Shown here: piece by piece, positions 1 to 13,000 of the stretch
Layout of the letters: the number at the start of each line of letters is the position of its first letter
Position numbering within the stretch: position 1 is the stretch's first letter
NCBI GenBank assembly: GCA_032718565.1
Contig: JAVGVS010000109.1
Coordinates: 302,501 to 366,500 of the forward strand
From: Distichodus sexfasciatus
Lineage: Eukaryota > Chordata > Actinopteri > Characiformes > Distichodontidae
Length of the DNA stretch: 64,000 nt
Direction of reading: 5' to 3'
Made by a program: the position numbers and the translations under genes
Notes under the pieces: model-generated
Database searches by the model: none
Told to the model about the DNA's origin: nothing
The model's input: the letters and a program-made list of their open reading frames with translations, nothing else

Positions 1-488
1 GAGCGCTCTTGGCGGCTGCGAGATGGAGTCGGAGCGTTGGCCAAGACGGTAACTTTTTGTCATACACGTTTCTCACAGTCAAGTGTAAAAGAGCTAACGC
101 CAAAATGTTTCGTTTAGCTATTTTCACTTGATCATCCACAAAAACTGAAGGTGTGTGTGTGTCTGCAGAAGATAAACGTCAACATTAGTGCGGTTTTGCA
201 AAAAAGTGTGTAAAATGCATCATGTCTGAGTGTGTAAAGCAATAGCATCAGTGTGTGTATTAGAGTGTAAAAGAGCTAACCAAAACATGAAACAAACATA
301 AATGCAGACGCATGTTTGTATCTGAGCGTACAAGAGTGTGAGTGTGTGTTTATTAGCGGAAAATCGAGTGTAGACGCGCAAACTGAAACATTCAACCGAC
401 TACAGTTCCTGAAAAAACGTATAAATGTCAATGTACGTTCGTATCCAGGCGTGTAAAACGAGGGTGTGAGTGTGTCGTCGGCACCCAC
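1..488 (-). other. nfix: nfix intron 2, proximal part
   Basis: Sequence downstream of exon 2 on the minus strand, beginning with the donor gtgggt at 488. It contains short GT-rich stretches and no exon that I can support. Exon 3 must lie beyond the left edge. Confidence 0.8.
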
Positions 489-1020
489 CTGGCGAGTGTA
501 CGAAGTAGGCCAGGTAGAGGTCGAGCTCCTTGACGGAGACGCCGATGTGGTGCGGCTGGACGCACAGGCTGTGGTTGGAGCACTGGGGCGACTTGACCAG
601 CCGCTCGCCGTCGGTGCTCTCCAGCGGGCTGCCCTTGAACAGGATCACCATCACCAGGTCCAGGCGCCACACCTTGTCGGCCTGGCGCAGGCAGTCGATC
701 CGCCGCATCTTGCCCTTCTGGTCGGGGTTGGAGAGCACGCAGCAGGGCGGCTTCTTGCCCGTGATGGTGAGCACAAAGTCCTCGCGGAACTCGGGCCGGA
801 TGTCCTTGCGCAGCTTGGCCAGGAGTCGGGACGCCCACTTCTGCTTGATCTCGGGCTTCTCGCCCAGCAGCTCCTCCTTGACGGCGCGCTCCTCGTCCTT
901 GGACATGCGCTTCTCGTGCTTCTTGAAGTACTTGCGCTTGCGCGCCTGCAGGTTGAACCAGGTGTAGGAGAAGGCGCGCACGTGGGGCAGCAGGGCCTCG
1001 ATGAAGGGGTGGAACTCATC
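489..1020 (-). CDS. nfix: nfix coding exon 2 (NFI DNA-binding domain), partial gene
   Basis: This exon encodes most of the N-terminal DNA-binding and dimerisation domain of nuclear factor I, a nuclear transcription factor that binds TTGGC(N5)GCCAA sites. The minus strand reads 177 open codons from DEFHPFIEALLPHV to LAYFVHSP, plus one base (phase 1 to exon 3). The acceptor is CAG|GAT at 1020 and the donor is CCAG|gtgggt at 489. The length of 532 bp is what I know for exon 2 of NFI genes. Conserved cysteines fall at protein residues 102, 103, 119, 156 and 162, counting nine residues from exon 1; family work shows that several NFI cysteines are needed for DNA binding. RAFSYTWFNLQARKRKYFKK and EFREDFVLTITGKKPPCC match NFIX better than NFIA, NFIB or NFIC. 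Residue 140 is Ser in FKGSPLES, where I recall Ile in the human paralogs. Exons 3 onward lie outside the window. Confidence 0.97.
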
Positions 1021-1034
1021 CTGGACGGACGGAG

Positions 1035-1038
1035 GGAG

Positions 1039-1071
<33 letters not shown>

Positions 1072-1080
1072 GGAGAGAAG
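1035..1080 (+). repeat. (GA)n repeat forming the polypyrimidine tract of the nfix exon 2 acceptor
   Basis: A GA-rich microsatellite ending about 15 bases from exon 2. On the nfix strand it is a CT tract immediately upstream of the acceptor. Confidence 0.95.
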
Positions 1081-2278
1081 ACGTCAGTGTGAAGGGAGAC
1101 GGAGGAGAGCGAAGCCTGTAGTGGACACACGCATGCAGAGTACGAGTATCTAATTTGTTTTTATTTAAAAATAGAACACAAAGAGGCAGAAATGGGTAAA
1201 TTGTCTTAAATTCACACTAGAGCTGTTCTAAAACTAAATTTATCTAGAAACATAGAGAATATGGCCAATAATTAAGGTCATAAATAACAAACGAATATCA
1301 ATAAACCAACAAACAATTGTTTAAAGCTTTGTTATTACATATATTGAGACAAATATGTTTTATTATTGAAAGTCAATGCTAATATTTTAAGAAATCAGTC
1401 ATATATGAAAAAAGCATTTATCTTTTATTAAATGTGTTTAAACTGAGCGTTTAAATATCAAAATGGATATTTTCCAAGTGTCAGTCATGCATCATTATAG
1501 GTGTAATTCTTCCACAATCACGTCAAATGCCTCAAAAATATTTCTGCATTTTTTATTTGCATTTAATAAGTGTGTTCTCATGCACCGTTAAGTACCGCAG
1601 CCCTTCCATTCCCAACTTTTTACATGCATCACATTTCATCACAACATGCAGCGATCAGACAACAGAAGCAGGCACGACAAGCAACACCAAATAAATGTAA
1701 AGAAAAAACAATAATAAAAATCAAATCAAATCAAATTTAAAAAGGCAGAAATGTTCTGTAGTTACCATTTTGCACTTTCATCATAAACTGCCCTGCGACT
1801 GGAGAATAAACAAAAAGCGAACAGCTGAACAGATCCTCTGCTCTCCTGTCAACACCACGTCCTAATTACCGCTACACACACCGAGAATTACGCTCTGCAA
1901 AATTACAGTGTCGAGAGGAAAAAAGGCAATTTAGAAAACGAGGCAAATTATTGTTAAAAAAAATCCAATCAAATTTACGTCAGGGGGGAATGTGACAAAA
2001 ACACGAAGTTAAAAAAAATGCCAAACAGAAAATAGAGAGTAAGTTTTAAAAACTGTATAAAAAGATCAAATTAGGCATCTTTGCCAATTTAGATGGAAAA
2101 AATAAAAACAAGACGAAAAATGAAGCGTGAGACTAAAACAGCTTGAAAGCGCAGAAAGCATAGTATTCGCAACAAGAAGGGAAAAAAATAGCTGAAATAC
2201 CGCAATCAAGAGAAAAAATGTTTGGCAAAGCGGCAAGTGATGTCTGCTCAGATCTGTATGCTCTGCATTCAACTCATA

Positions 2279-2385
2279 GAGAAAGAGGGAGGGAGGGAAG
2301 GAGGGAGAGGGAAGAGGGGAAAGACAGAGAGAGAGAGAGAGAGAGGGAGAGGGAGAGGGAGAGGGAGAAAGAGAGAGAGAGAGGA
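2279..2385 (+). repeat. GA/GGA purine microsatellite
   Basis: Imperfect GAGGGA and GA runs over about 107 bases in nfix intron 1. Confidence 0.9.
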
Positions 2386-2516
2386 TAGCAAGCAGGTGGG
2401 TAGCAAGGAGCGAATGAAGAGCAGAGCAGGAAAAAAAATAAAACACTAGAGGAACACCAAATCGATGTTGGACGAAAACCTACGATCGCTGGCAAAGCCG
2501 CCTGACGCTTCCCTTT

Positions 2517-2582
2517 CCCCCCTTTTCTCTCTCCAACTTACTCTCTCTCTCTCGCTCTCTCTCTCTTTCTCTCTTCCTCTCA
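2517..2582 (+). repeat. CT-rich microsatellite
   Basis: Imperfect CT runs, reverse in polarity to the GA tract at 2279-2385 and the GA run at 2733-2762, so local inverted pairing is possible. Confidence 0.85.
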
Positions 2583-2939
2583 ACGTTCTTTCCCTAACCA
2601 TCACCGGCGAGTGTGCCAGCTTCTGGTCTGAGCCCACCTATTTGGCACAGAGTCCCCCAATATGCTCCACCAATACGGAAGCGTCAAGGACCGAATGGGC
2701 GGGAGAGAGGGTGAGGAGGGAGGGAGGGAGGAAGGCGAGAGAGAGAGAGAGAGAGAGAGAGCACGATATACGCATCAGTCAGTGGGCTGGATCTACAGTT
2801 TTGCCAAATTAACAAGTTCCTAGCAAGCACAACTGCAGAGTCCAGAGATCATTAATTTCATGTGGACCAATCAGCTGCCCCGAACATGTTCCAAACCCGC
2901 ACTCCCGCACCCCTACTACCCCTGATGCCCCCAACACAC

Positions 2940-3405
2940 ACACACGCACACACCCCCACCTTATCCCACACGTTTGTCAACCTCATCGTCCTCATCACGC
3001 CCCCACTGTCCTCTCGCACTGTCCGCCCCAAAGTGCTGCCCTCCGTCCTTATCCCTCCGTCCCACTCGCCTCTTTTTTCCTCCTATCGCTCTCGCCCCTT
3101 CTCGCCAACCTCTTCCCTCTCCTTCCTTGTCTCTTTCGCCCTCTCTCTCTGTCTCTCGTTCTCCCTCCCCCCGTCCCTCCTTCATTCTGTCTCTCTGCAC
3201 GCTTTGGCACAGAGACGCCGTGTGAACACACAGGGCTGAAATCCCTGCAGACCCTCCGAACCAGCAGCTGCCTTCAGACCCACCACACAAACAAAGAAGC
3301 GAAGAGACGCACATATTCCTCTCCAATACTCCACTCTTTCTCCCTCTCGCTTTCTCTCTCTCTCTCCATGTCTGTCCGTCTTTCTCTCTCTCTCTCCCGG
3401 TGTCT
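2940..3405 (+). repeat. Pyrimidine-rich / CA region
   Basis: CA near 2935-2957, then CT- and C-rich low-complexity DNA to 3190, and further CT runs at 3338-3400. ORFs here are low complexity and not genes. Confidence 0.75.
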
Positions 3406-6400
3406 GTCTCTGTTTGTATTGGACTCGGCTCTGTAATGACGGATAGCGTGAAGCAGTATTATGTCACGGTTTGTGTTTGTAAATATATAAACAAAGACGG
3501 ACGTATTTATCCGTTTGTCAGTTGTGGTCTTTCTGTTGGTTATGGTTTAAAAACAAAAACAAATATAATGAAAATATTTAAGATAACTGAATTTACACAA
3601 AACAACGATGACAAATGTGTGCTGCACGTGCGAGTCATAACTGTGAAGTGGGAAATAAAAAGAAACGTGTTCAAATGTGTATTAGAAGTGTAACGGACAT
3701 GTACAACACCCCAAAACTAAAAGAAGCTGATTTTTTTTACATAAGTGCTATTGCAACATCAGTTAAAAATGACGAACAATCCGCCCCATATCATGTCCTG
3801 TCCATTAGCCTATGAAAGGAGAGCGATACACTGTAAGTTTCTAGAGGGTATAATTTATAACCGGTTCGATTCTGGCTTAAAAGTACAACAACCAGTGCAA
3901 TAAGAATAACATAAAATAATCAAAAGCAACTACAATTTTACTTTCTTTGCCCATCAGCAGCTTCAACCGCACAGCCCAAATCTCCATTACCAGCGACCCG
4001 ATAAGCCACGAGCAATGCGCCAGGCGAAAACGCGGACCCGGATCGGGAGATCTAATCAAGCTAAATCCCCGCAACGAGTTTAAGCAGCATATGCTGTTCT
4101 CCCAGGGTGCCACCACACCTCGGGGCAACAAGCCACAAAGAGGAGGCCTCTCGGTTCAAAAACAACACCCGGGAATCACAGAGAACACCCAGCTCAGGTC
4201 CATTTGCTAACTTCTTACAATCTAGGAAAAGGGTGGAACAGTGAACTTTCACAGGGGTGAACCATTTATCTTGATTCATTTTCAGTATAATTGAATACCT
4301 AGCATCACTGCTTAATCCCTACTTCATCTGCTTTATTTTGCCACCAGCATTAGAGTCGAACAGACAAATTTTATATGAAAGCTGTAGAAATATTATTTGA
4401 GGCATATTTTAGCCTTGACCATTATTTTCAATTTTTTTGCATCATGCCCCGACAATCACTAAAGCTTTATAATTGTCCTATAAATGTTAACTTTAACTTT
4501 TAGACAAATTGTCAATGCACAGCCAAAACTATCTTTACTTCACAGATTATGATGTTTATGAACACTAACGTCATAATATGTATAATCAATAAAAAAAGTT
4601 TGTACCGTCTGTAATAGGGGCTCTTATGTTTTATAACGACTCCTGTTTAGGACTTATAGGAATAAAAATTAATCCAAGATATAAATTACATCTTAGACCA
4701 GTGGGTCTGTTTTATTTCTCTAATATCCCAATATTTGTGTATGGTGTCAATAGTAGCCTTTATACCCCAAAGTGATGTAAAAAGGTTTGAAAAGTAGAGA
4801 GGCCTGTGAGAATTTGCATGGGTTTCATCATATAAACAAATACGAGTTTTTTTGTATATAAAAATAAACAAACATTCACTTTGGTTCTTGGGTTTAGTAA
4901 TTTTCCTGCATTTGAGTTATCTTTACGCATTATGCCCATAGAGCTCAAGTATATCTCTCACATTCAAACACTTTTAAACACAAAAGCCCATCTTATCTCA
5001 GGACGACAGCCCCCCGTCAACACTATAACCTTTGTTTTAGTTTAGGTTAAGTTTTTTTTAAGCTTTTTTCCAGCCTTCAGCACAAGTAAAAAAGAGGAAA
5101 AGGACAGAAAAGAAGAAAGATAAAAGTTTTAAACCGTAAGGAACGGGGGAACATACAGCATGGAAGGCTTATTCGCCCCGCTGCTTGCTTCGTGTGTGAG
5201 TGAGTGTGTGTGTGTGTGTGTTGTGTCTTCTGCCAGAAAAGGAGTAAAAATCATGTGGGTGGCTTGGCGGAAAGCGGGACACTCGACAGCTCGCTTTCAG
5301 CAACACAACTGCCAAAATCTTCACACTTTTTGTAACTGCATTTTGTATTTATGAATAAGACAGTTAAAAGAATGCAAATGACAATTCTAAACAATGCCGT
5401 GGTGCCCTTGGAATAGGCCTACGAGTGCTAGAGCCCCCTAGTTACAATCTAAAGCTTTAATTCTTACAGTGCCAAACTGCTTTTCATGACGGTTACTGTA
5501 AACCTGCAGCACTGAATTAAAAACCCAAGCTGAGTCAATTCAGTCTAAAGTTGGTGGGACTTGCGACCTTTACCTTAACCTTTTCATGTCCCTAAATGTC
5601 TCCTAACTGGGGTACATGGTTTAAGGAAGAACCTTTAATTGGCACTGAATATTTAACTTTTTGGCAGATATTTTGAGGTGGAAAAAAGTTCTAAAGATGT
5701 AGTGAGACCAGCAATAAAAGTCTCTTTACGAAACCATTCCTTAAAAGGCCTTCATGGAACTAAAAACCTGACTTTCTATGGAATTAGTCCAAAGAAGCCA
5801 TATGAGCACCTTTATTTTAATAGTGCGGAGGCCCTCCAACTCACGGCTGTTTTTAATATCATGTAGTAAAAAACGGCAGACCCCATTAAAATATGAACAT
5901 GCTGCTTTTGCACATTTAAAAAGCACATTTTACACATTTACAACGTTCTCTGTACTGCAATTATCAATTTCTACAGAGGGGCTCACATTATATTACTCAT
6001 TTGTATTTTTAAGACTCATTTTACCAGCTCAAGCTGAATGTTATGTTATATTGTGTTAGATATTAGCCTATGTTGTTAGACATCATATTTTGATGAATAT
6101 ATCAACATTAGATATCTCGAAGTAGTCAGTATTTTGGGTTTAGCATTAATTCTATAGTTGCACCTCCTCGTAATTATGACAATAAAACTTTTAATCTTGA
6201 ATATTGGTGTGTGAATCCGGACTGTGGCTAAGTTAAGCCTCTTAAATCTCACAGTCACGGATTTTTACATGACTCACCGTTAGTTCTTTTCTATGGGATC
6301 TTTAGTTTGGTCAGTTCGTCCTTCGTGACAGGGTCCGTCTAAAGAAGGTCAAACCGTGGAATGACCAAACATTTTTGTCGGATTTTCTAACGCAAACCTT

Positions 6401-7917
6401 GTCGCTGGAGAGGGTGTAGACTGACCGCGGGGAGAAAATGGCACAACGGGGGCTGTAATTGGCCGTTCGGCCTACTTTTTGGCTTTCATTCCGCACTGTT
6501 CACACGGAAAAAATCTTTTCTTTTCTCCTTTAGGACACTGTGAGGCGAAACTCTGTCGCGCGCTTCCCGCGCTTTGAAGGGCTGGTGACGCAGGCAGCGC
6601 GAGCCTTCCGCTCTCGCGCCCGACATTAGAGCATTTCACTAAACGTATCGGAACCTTATTAATTATATACATAATTAAAAATATATTTTTTCTAAATTAC
6701 TATAAAATTACTTCTCTTCATTCCTAAGTAATATATGAGTTTGCTGTCATTTTCCTACTGACCGCAGACAGGAAGCAAATATCAAACTTGGCCTGCTATT
6801 TAAGTTTCACACACAAAAAAAATTAAAAATCATTTTGCTCTGGTCGATCTTTACATTTTTATCTTTCTTCACTAGATAAAGAATGAAACATTTTTTCTAT
6901 TCAAAGAGGGCCAACAAGTTACCGTAGCAACACTGCAGGCCGACAGACTTGGCCTCTCCACAAAAGCATCTTATTTTATAACAGTGTCTCGCTTATATGG
7001 AATTTGCTAAATGAAAGATACAAATACAAACGAATTCTTAGAATTAGACATGTCTGTTTTGCATAATTTATTTATGTTTATATAAAGGAAAAGTGCTTAA
7101 AGCACTAGATGCCGTTTCCTTTTTGGCCTGTACCAAAAATACTGAACTGTTATGCATTTAAACTGATTTTGAAATTATTTCCCAGGCTATTTGGGCAAAC
7201 GGAAAAAGGCAGTTTTGCATCACCAATGTCTGATTGTTGTTCGCTCAAAATGATCAGAATTGCCAATAAATAACCTACAGCTCACAGTTCATTCTCCTGA
7301 ACTCTTGTCGTTGTTTGCCTCGTATTTCTATTAGTTTATACATGTATAGAAAAATGCATATTTTATTCTCTTCAAATGCATTTTAATTAGAAGTATTTAA
7401 ATAGAAATATTAATGGTTAAAATGCTACATTTAAACATCAAAATTAAGCCGCAAATAATAATTCATCATAGACATATTTTAGAGCCATTTTCTTTACAAA
7501 CGTTTCAACCCATTATTTATTACTTAATTGGGTCCGTTTTAATAACCTGTGAACCCAATAAACGTCGCTGGCAACAAACCATTCCACATTTAAAGCAGTT
7601 CTAGAAATTGCGCTAAATATTTACAAGCAAAAAATGGGGTTCCAAATGTAGTTTTACACGGCGATTAACGCGACACGACAGATTTCAATAATGTTTTAAG
7701 GTCACTCGTCCCGAATGCTCGCACCGCCTCCGGAGCCCGGTTATGGCGCTATTTATATTCTCTGTATTTATAAATAGAGAGATCCATCACGAGCGCGGCG
7801 GTGATTAGATAGAGAGTTAGAAACTACAACGTGTAATGATTTATGGACAACCTCTTTATTTGTGTTTGGAAACGCGTCTGCGATTTCAGATCCTATGAAT
7901 AGCACGGACGGACACGA

Positions 7918-7929
7918 ACGCACACACAC

Positions 7930-7961
<32 letters not shown>

Positions 7962-8008
7962 GCACGCATGCCCGCAGAAACACACGCACCGCACACACCC
8001 ACGCAGAG
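7918..8008 (+). repeat. CA microsatellite (imperfect)
   Basis: CACACATATACACA-type repeats with interruptions (CGCACGCATG) in nfix intron 1. Confidence 0.9.
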
Positions 8009-9939
8009 GTGCACACTATACATTTTAAATAAACCTTAATGCTACACACGCTGTCTTTGTGACCAACATCTAAACCCAATTCTAATTCTAATTTTAATTA
8101 AAGCAGAACTTTCCCCATCTTTCATTGTTTTCATATAAAACCTGAAACTTTCCTGTAAAAGCATTTTTTCCCTTATGATACAAAAATGTCCTCACAAAAA
8201 CCTTCTCAGTTTTATCAATCTTTTAGGTTAAGTAGATCAGGTTTTTTATATACAGTATATAAAAACCAAAAAAACAAACAAACAAACCCAGCTCTGATGA
8301 TGTGTAAACTGCGGCTAAAGTAGATGTTTGAAACCATTTGGGATATTCACAGTTGACGGTTTCATCAAATGAAAAGAAAAATGGAATTAAATAAAACAAT
8401 GAAATGGAAAAATTAACCCTGTAATACATAATAAGAAGAGCAGGAGTGTATAAATGGCCATGACGAGACAGTGTGTGATTGCAGTAATAACTGCTCCAGC
8501 CTGAACAAAAAGATGCTCTAATGAAGTGCACTCTCCTCTTTCTCTTCCTCTCAGGTCTTTTTTTCTGCTTTCTCTCTTTCCGCCTTTTATTTACTTTCAC
8601 TCTTATTCTGTCTCCTTCTTAACAAATTTCAGGTCTACTCTCTCTCTCTCTCTCTCTCATTATTTGTTTCCTCCTGTCTCTCTGCAGGGCAAAGTGCCAA
8701 CCCTTCTCCTCCACTGGGCATGGTGCCCTGTACTTTATGCAAATGAGGTGCCAGCTACCTCCACCCCCCTTTTCTCACTAACCCTCCACCTCCTCCCTCT
8801 CTTTTTCACTTCCCTCTCATTTTCTCTTTACAACTGTTGTGTCACTACCCTTCACCAGGACAGAGACTGTCCGACTGTGTAACTCTGCTACAGTACTTTG
8901 TTGTCCTTTGCAAATCTATCAATGTAATTAATAGCTGTTTTATTATGTAATTTTGCTACGTAATTGATATTCTGCTTCTTGTATTATTTGACATTCCCTT
9001 TGTTAGTTTGCACCAGTTATCAGTTTCAACACTCTTTTCCCTAATGGCTGTTCATTCCTACCGATCCATTCACAAACACAACATGTAGAAGTGGTAGAAG
9101 TTTAACAGAAATAAAGGAGGGGCTTAAGCAATAAGGGTGGGGTTTGTGGGATTAATAAATAATATGTGGGAAGGGCTTGGATGGATGGGATGTTAATCTG
9201 GTGATTATGCTCCTCCCACTCTTTACAGCGTTGCCTTATCTCAATATTGACACTTATTTTCTCTCTCTCTCTCTCTCTCTCTCAACACCAAGCCCAAACC
9301 CTGACCTCATCCTATGTAACCAGAGAGAAAGATCTCTTTAATTTTATTTCTCATTGAATACTGATTTGTGGTATAAAGCATTTTTCTATATGGAGAAAAG
9401 CCAAATGTGACAGCCGCACATATATTGATTTTTCCCTTTCTTCCAAGCTTTTCTATTACACACACACACACCGAGTCCTCTTTTCATTCATAAACTCTTA
9501 CGGGGCAGTCCATTCATGAGAGAACTCGATTCACTTTATGTACCTAAAGGGCGTTTTTCAGAGACTGTGCAAAGATTATACTGATAACAATTTAACAAAC
9601 ACTGATACACATACAAATACGCTCACACACACACACTCACACTCATACAAAAACAATGAGAGCAAATGGCAATGCTGAAAACCCTTTGTTATGGAATGAA
9701 TGGATGTGATGATGGAATGTGGTGTGTGTGTATGAGAGAAAGAGAGAGAGATAATATATGAATGACACAAATGGCAGGGAAAAAAAGGCAGCCTGATTTC
9801 TGAATGGGTCCAGTCTATTTTAACATATTCCCCCGAGAACACAGAGCTTTAATGAGGCAGTACATAAGATAAAATGTAACAGAAGTATTTTACTGACAAC
9901 TTCATCACATCGACATGCCAGAAAGAGCCCAGATTAATG

Positions 9940-10195
9940 CTTTATGAAACCAGATAGCTTCATCAAAGCAAGTCTAGACACTCTCCCTCTCTCCCTCCGT
10001 CAGTGGTCCTCTCCCATTAAGGGCCTCATCTATCGAGCCATTTCGACAGGTGCAGGGCCGATTAGAGGAAACCTCTTGCTTAATGCTGATCTGGTATCAG
10101 AGTTACTCTCTCTCTCCCACTATGGCCGAATTAAAGCTGATCTGTGGGAAACAGCAGGCGTTTTAGAGGAACGAGTGATTGGATCGGTCCAGTAA
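9940..10195. promoter_or_regulatory. Candidate conserved non-coding element in nfix intron 1
   Basis: Complex, repeat-poor sequence between microsatellites, with AATTAAAG, CCATTAAGGG and CGATTAGAGG motifs. An open plus-strand frame (9944-10195) looks incidental. Conservation is inferred from texture only. Confidence 0.25.
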
Positions 10196-10302
10196 GTACA
10201 GAGAGAAATCAGATCTTGAAGACAAAAGAGAAAACGAAACATTAATACTACTCGATTTTATCCACACACTGTCCACTAGCTCCCATAATGTCAAAAATAG
10301 AC

Positions 10303-10446
10303 ACACTCACTCATGCACGCACACACATACACACACCATCCACTCTCCCACACACACATGCACACACACTCAGACACTCTTTCTCTCCTCGACACCCTAT
10401 CCCTAACACACACACTTTCTCTCCCCAACACACACACACACACAGG
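10303..10446 (+). repeat. CA-rich imperfect microsatellite
   Basis: Several CA runs separated by CT-rich segments, ending with a CA run near 10431-10445. Confidence 0.9.
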
Positions 10447-11105
10447 CAAAAAAGGCTGCACTCCAGTTCTTCTTTCTCAGCCTAAAGAACGTGCCACGTC
10501 ATAAGCTTGGCTTCGTGTCAGTGAATGTGGCGAGAGAGACAGAGAGAGCGAGAGAGCGAGAGAAAGACTACAGCTGCAGACTACTCCAGATACAAGACCA
10601 CAGGAGACGTGAAAAAGCAAGTCTTCACATTTCATGTCCTTTAAGAAAATTAAATAATTTAAAAGCTTTAATTCCAACGCTTTTCTTAATAACCCTGGTC
10701 TGTCCTGTAATGGCTCTGCACTGTTTCTCAGGTAGCGTTTCACTGGTGTATTGGGACCGTATGTGAAAATACCAAAATAACTGCTAATGGTGCCCACGGC
10801 TGCACACAGCAAGTGCAAAGAAATCCACTAATGGTTCTTAGTGACAGATGCCTACCAGAGCGAGAGTGGGGTGAGACTTTTTAAGGAAATTAGCCTTTCT
10901 CAAACACACACACACAGCCACACACACACCTGCCTCTACAGAAGCCACAGGTATGCGCTTTGTAGTGCCAGTGTCACTAACGTGGGAAAGAACCCGACGA
11001 CGACATCCAGGAATGTGTGGCTAAAGTGTAATATATAGTAGGCTGCAGATGAAACTGGTATCTGGCAACCATTCAAATCGAAAGCCCTTGATTTAAATTG
11101 CGAGC

Positions 11106-11136
<31 letters not shown>

Positions 11137-12056
11137 ATGCACGCTAAATCCACAAAGTGCTTTGCATCCCCCTGATAGGACTTGGCAAGCCTCTGCACCT
11201 CTAAGTAGTGTAATATGGTTAACATTCCTTCACATCCCGCTAAGAAATCCAATATGTGCATATCAGCGCTCTCTCACCCCGGGCCTGCGCTCACAGACAC
11301 AATAACGGAAAAAGAGTCCAAACGAGCTAGCGCTAAGTGTCGGATCTCTGCGGCAATTAGAGCCGGCTAGCACGCTCTGACTGGCAAACATCTGCCGAAG
11401 TGTTTGTTTTATTGCTTTATAGATCAAATTGGTCGTCATCAGGGAAAAGGTGATATCTGCAGCACGTCAACAGGGAATGTAGAAGATCATAACAGTTGGT
11501 ATATGCTTTTATACGCACATTAACACAGCTGCGACCGGGGTTTGGAGTTCAGTTCCTCAGTTTAGCGCAGGTCCTATCAGAGTAACACATCAACTGTGCA
11601 GAACTGCATGGGCACTCAAGTGAAAATTCAAATTTAAGTCGTCACTCATTACATTTTCTCATGCTTTGTAGTTAACAGGTATTAACTTGTGTCTAGTCGA
11701 TTCAATTTCTCTCTTAACCGCACAGCACGAAAACAAATACAGAAGATCCCAGCCACTGCTTCCTTTAACTTTTGTCCCTCTGGGCTCTCCGTAGTGGCAG
11801 TGACAGTGAGAAGCTGGCAGAGATCCATATGCTAACGGCATGGTGCCTTCAGAATAGCGTCTGGATTTCACCACCTCCGTGAAAGGCAGTCTAAACACAC
11901 ATAACGCAGGAGTGAAGCTGGAAACACACACACACACACACACATATCTAAACACACATAACTTTGGAGCGAAGCATGATATCTGGCACAGTGCCACACA
12001 GGCAGAGTCTCTTCACTGGAGTTCACTGTAGTACTGTATGCCACTGGAGTTCAGGC

Positions 12057-12590
12057 AGAAGAGAAAGAAAGGAAAAGTAAATCATATATACACTCGTAAA
12101 CATCACAGAGTGAGGTGACGGGAAGAGAGTAAGAGAGAAGTAGAAAGAAAGAAAAAAAAGAAAGAAAGAAAGAAAAAGAAAGAAAGAAAGAGCAAAGGAG
12201 GATGGGCAGAGAGATGGATGAGAAGATGGGAAAGAGAGAGGGAGAGAGAGAGAGAGGAACGATGGAAGAGTGAAGAAGATGTAGAGCGAGAAGGAGGGAA
12301 GAGAGGTGGTTAGAAAGAAAATAAGAAGAAGAGAGAGAGAGAGAAAGAAGGGAAGAGTGGGTTGAAACACAGAGAAGAATGAGGGAGAGTAGGAGAGTGA
12401 AGAAGAAGAAGAAGAAGAAGAAGAGAGAAAAGGAGGGAAGAGGAGAGGAGACAGACAATGAGAAGAAGGAAGGAGAGTGAGAGAAAAGAGGAAAGAGAGA
12501 TGAGGAGAGACAATGAGAAGAGGGAATAAGGAAAGCAAGACAGAGAGAGAGAGAGAGGGTGTGAGAGAGAGAGAGAGAGAGAGAGAACCA
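12057..12590 (+). repeat. Purine-rich (GA/GAAA/GAAG) tract
   Basis: More than 500 bases that are overwhelmingly A and G on the plus strand, including GAAA runs near 12150-12190, GAA runs near 12400-12422 and GA runs near 12541-12585. Part of a compound low-complexity zone. Confidence 0.9.
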
Positions 12591-12789
12591 CAGGAATGCC
12601 TACATCAGCATGATTAACGTTAAAGACACACACACACACACACACACTTTCTCCTATGCGCACATATCCCTTCCCCTGGTGCCTGGCCGTGTGCCACTCA
12701 TTCTTGGTCCGCCTGCAGGCTGCGAGTAAATAAACAGCGATCCCGTCTCCACCCCGCCCCAAAACCGACGTCTCCCTCTCCGCACTCGT

Positions 12790-12945
12790 CTCGCAAACCA
12801 CGCTCCCTCCCTCGCTCCGTCAGCTCGCAAAACCGCCATCCCTCCTTCCACTCCTTTATAAACTGCCATCTAGCCCTCCGCTCATTTACAAAACCACCAT
12901 CCCTCTCTCCGCTCGTTTAAAAAGCCGCCGTCCCCTCCCTCCTCT
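12790..12945 (+). repeat. Degenerate minisatellite, about 31-bp unit, 5 copies
   Basis: Units begin CTCGCAAA or CTCNTTTA at about 12790, 12824, 12851, 12881 and 12912, each followed by a CCATCCCTC-like segment. Spacing is 27-34 bases. Confidence 0.6.
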
Positions 12946-13000
12946 CCACACCGCATCCCTCCGTCTCAGGGAAAGCCACAGGTCTCAATCTGACTCCGGG

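Noticed and set aside
466..1092. A 208-codon open frame on the plus strand opposite nfix exon 2
   Set aside because: It mirrors the GC-rich coding exon on the other strand; the minus-strand frame is the conserved NFI domain with proper splice sites, so this is an antisense shadow.
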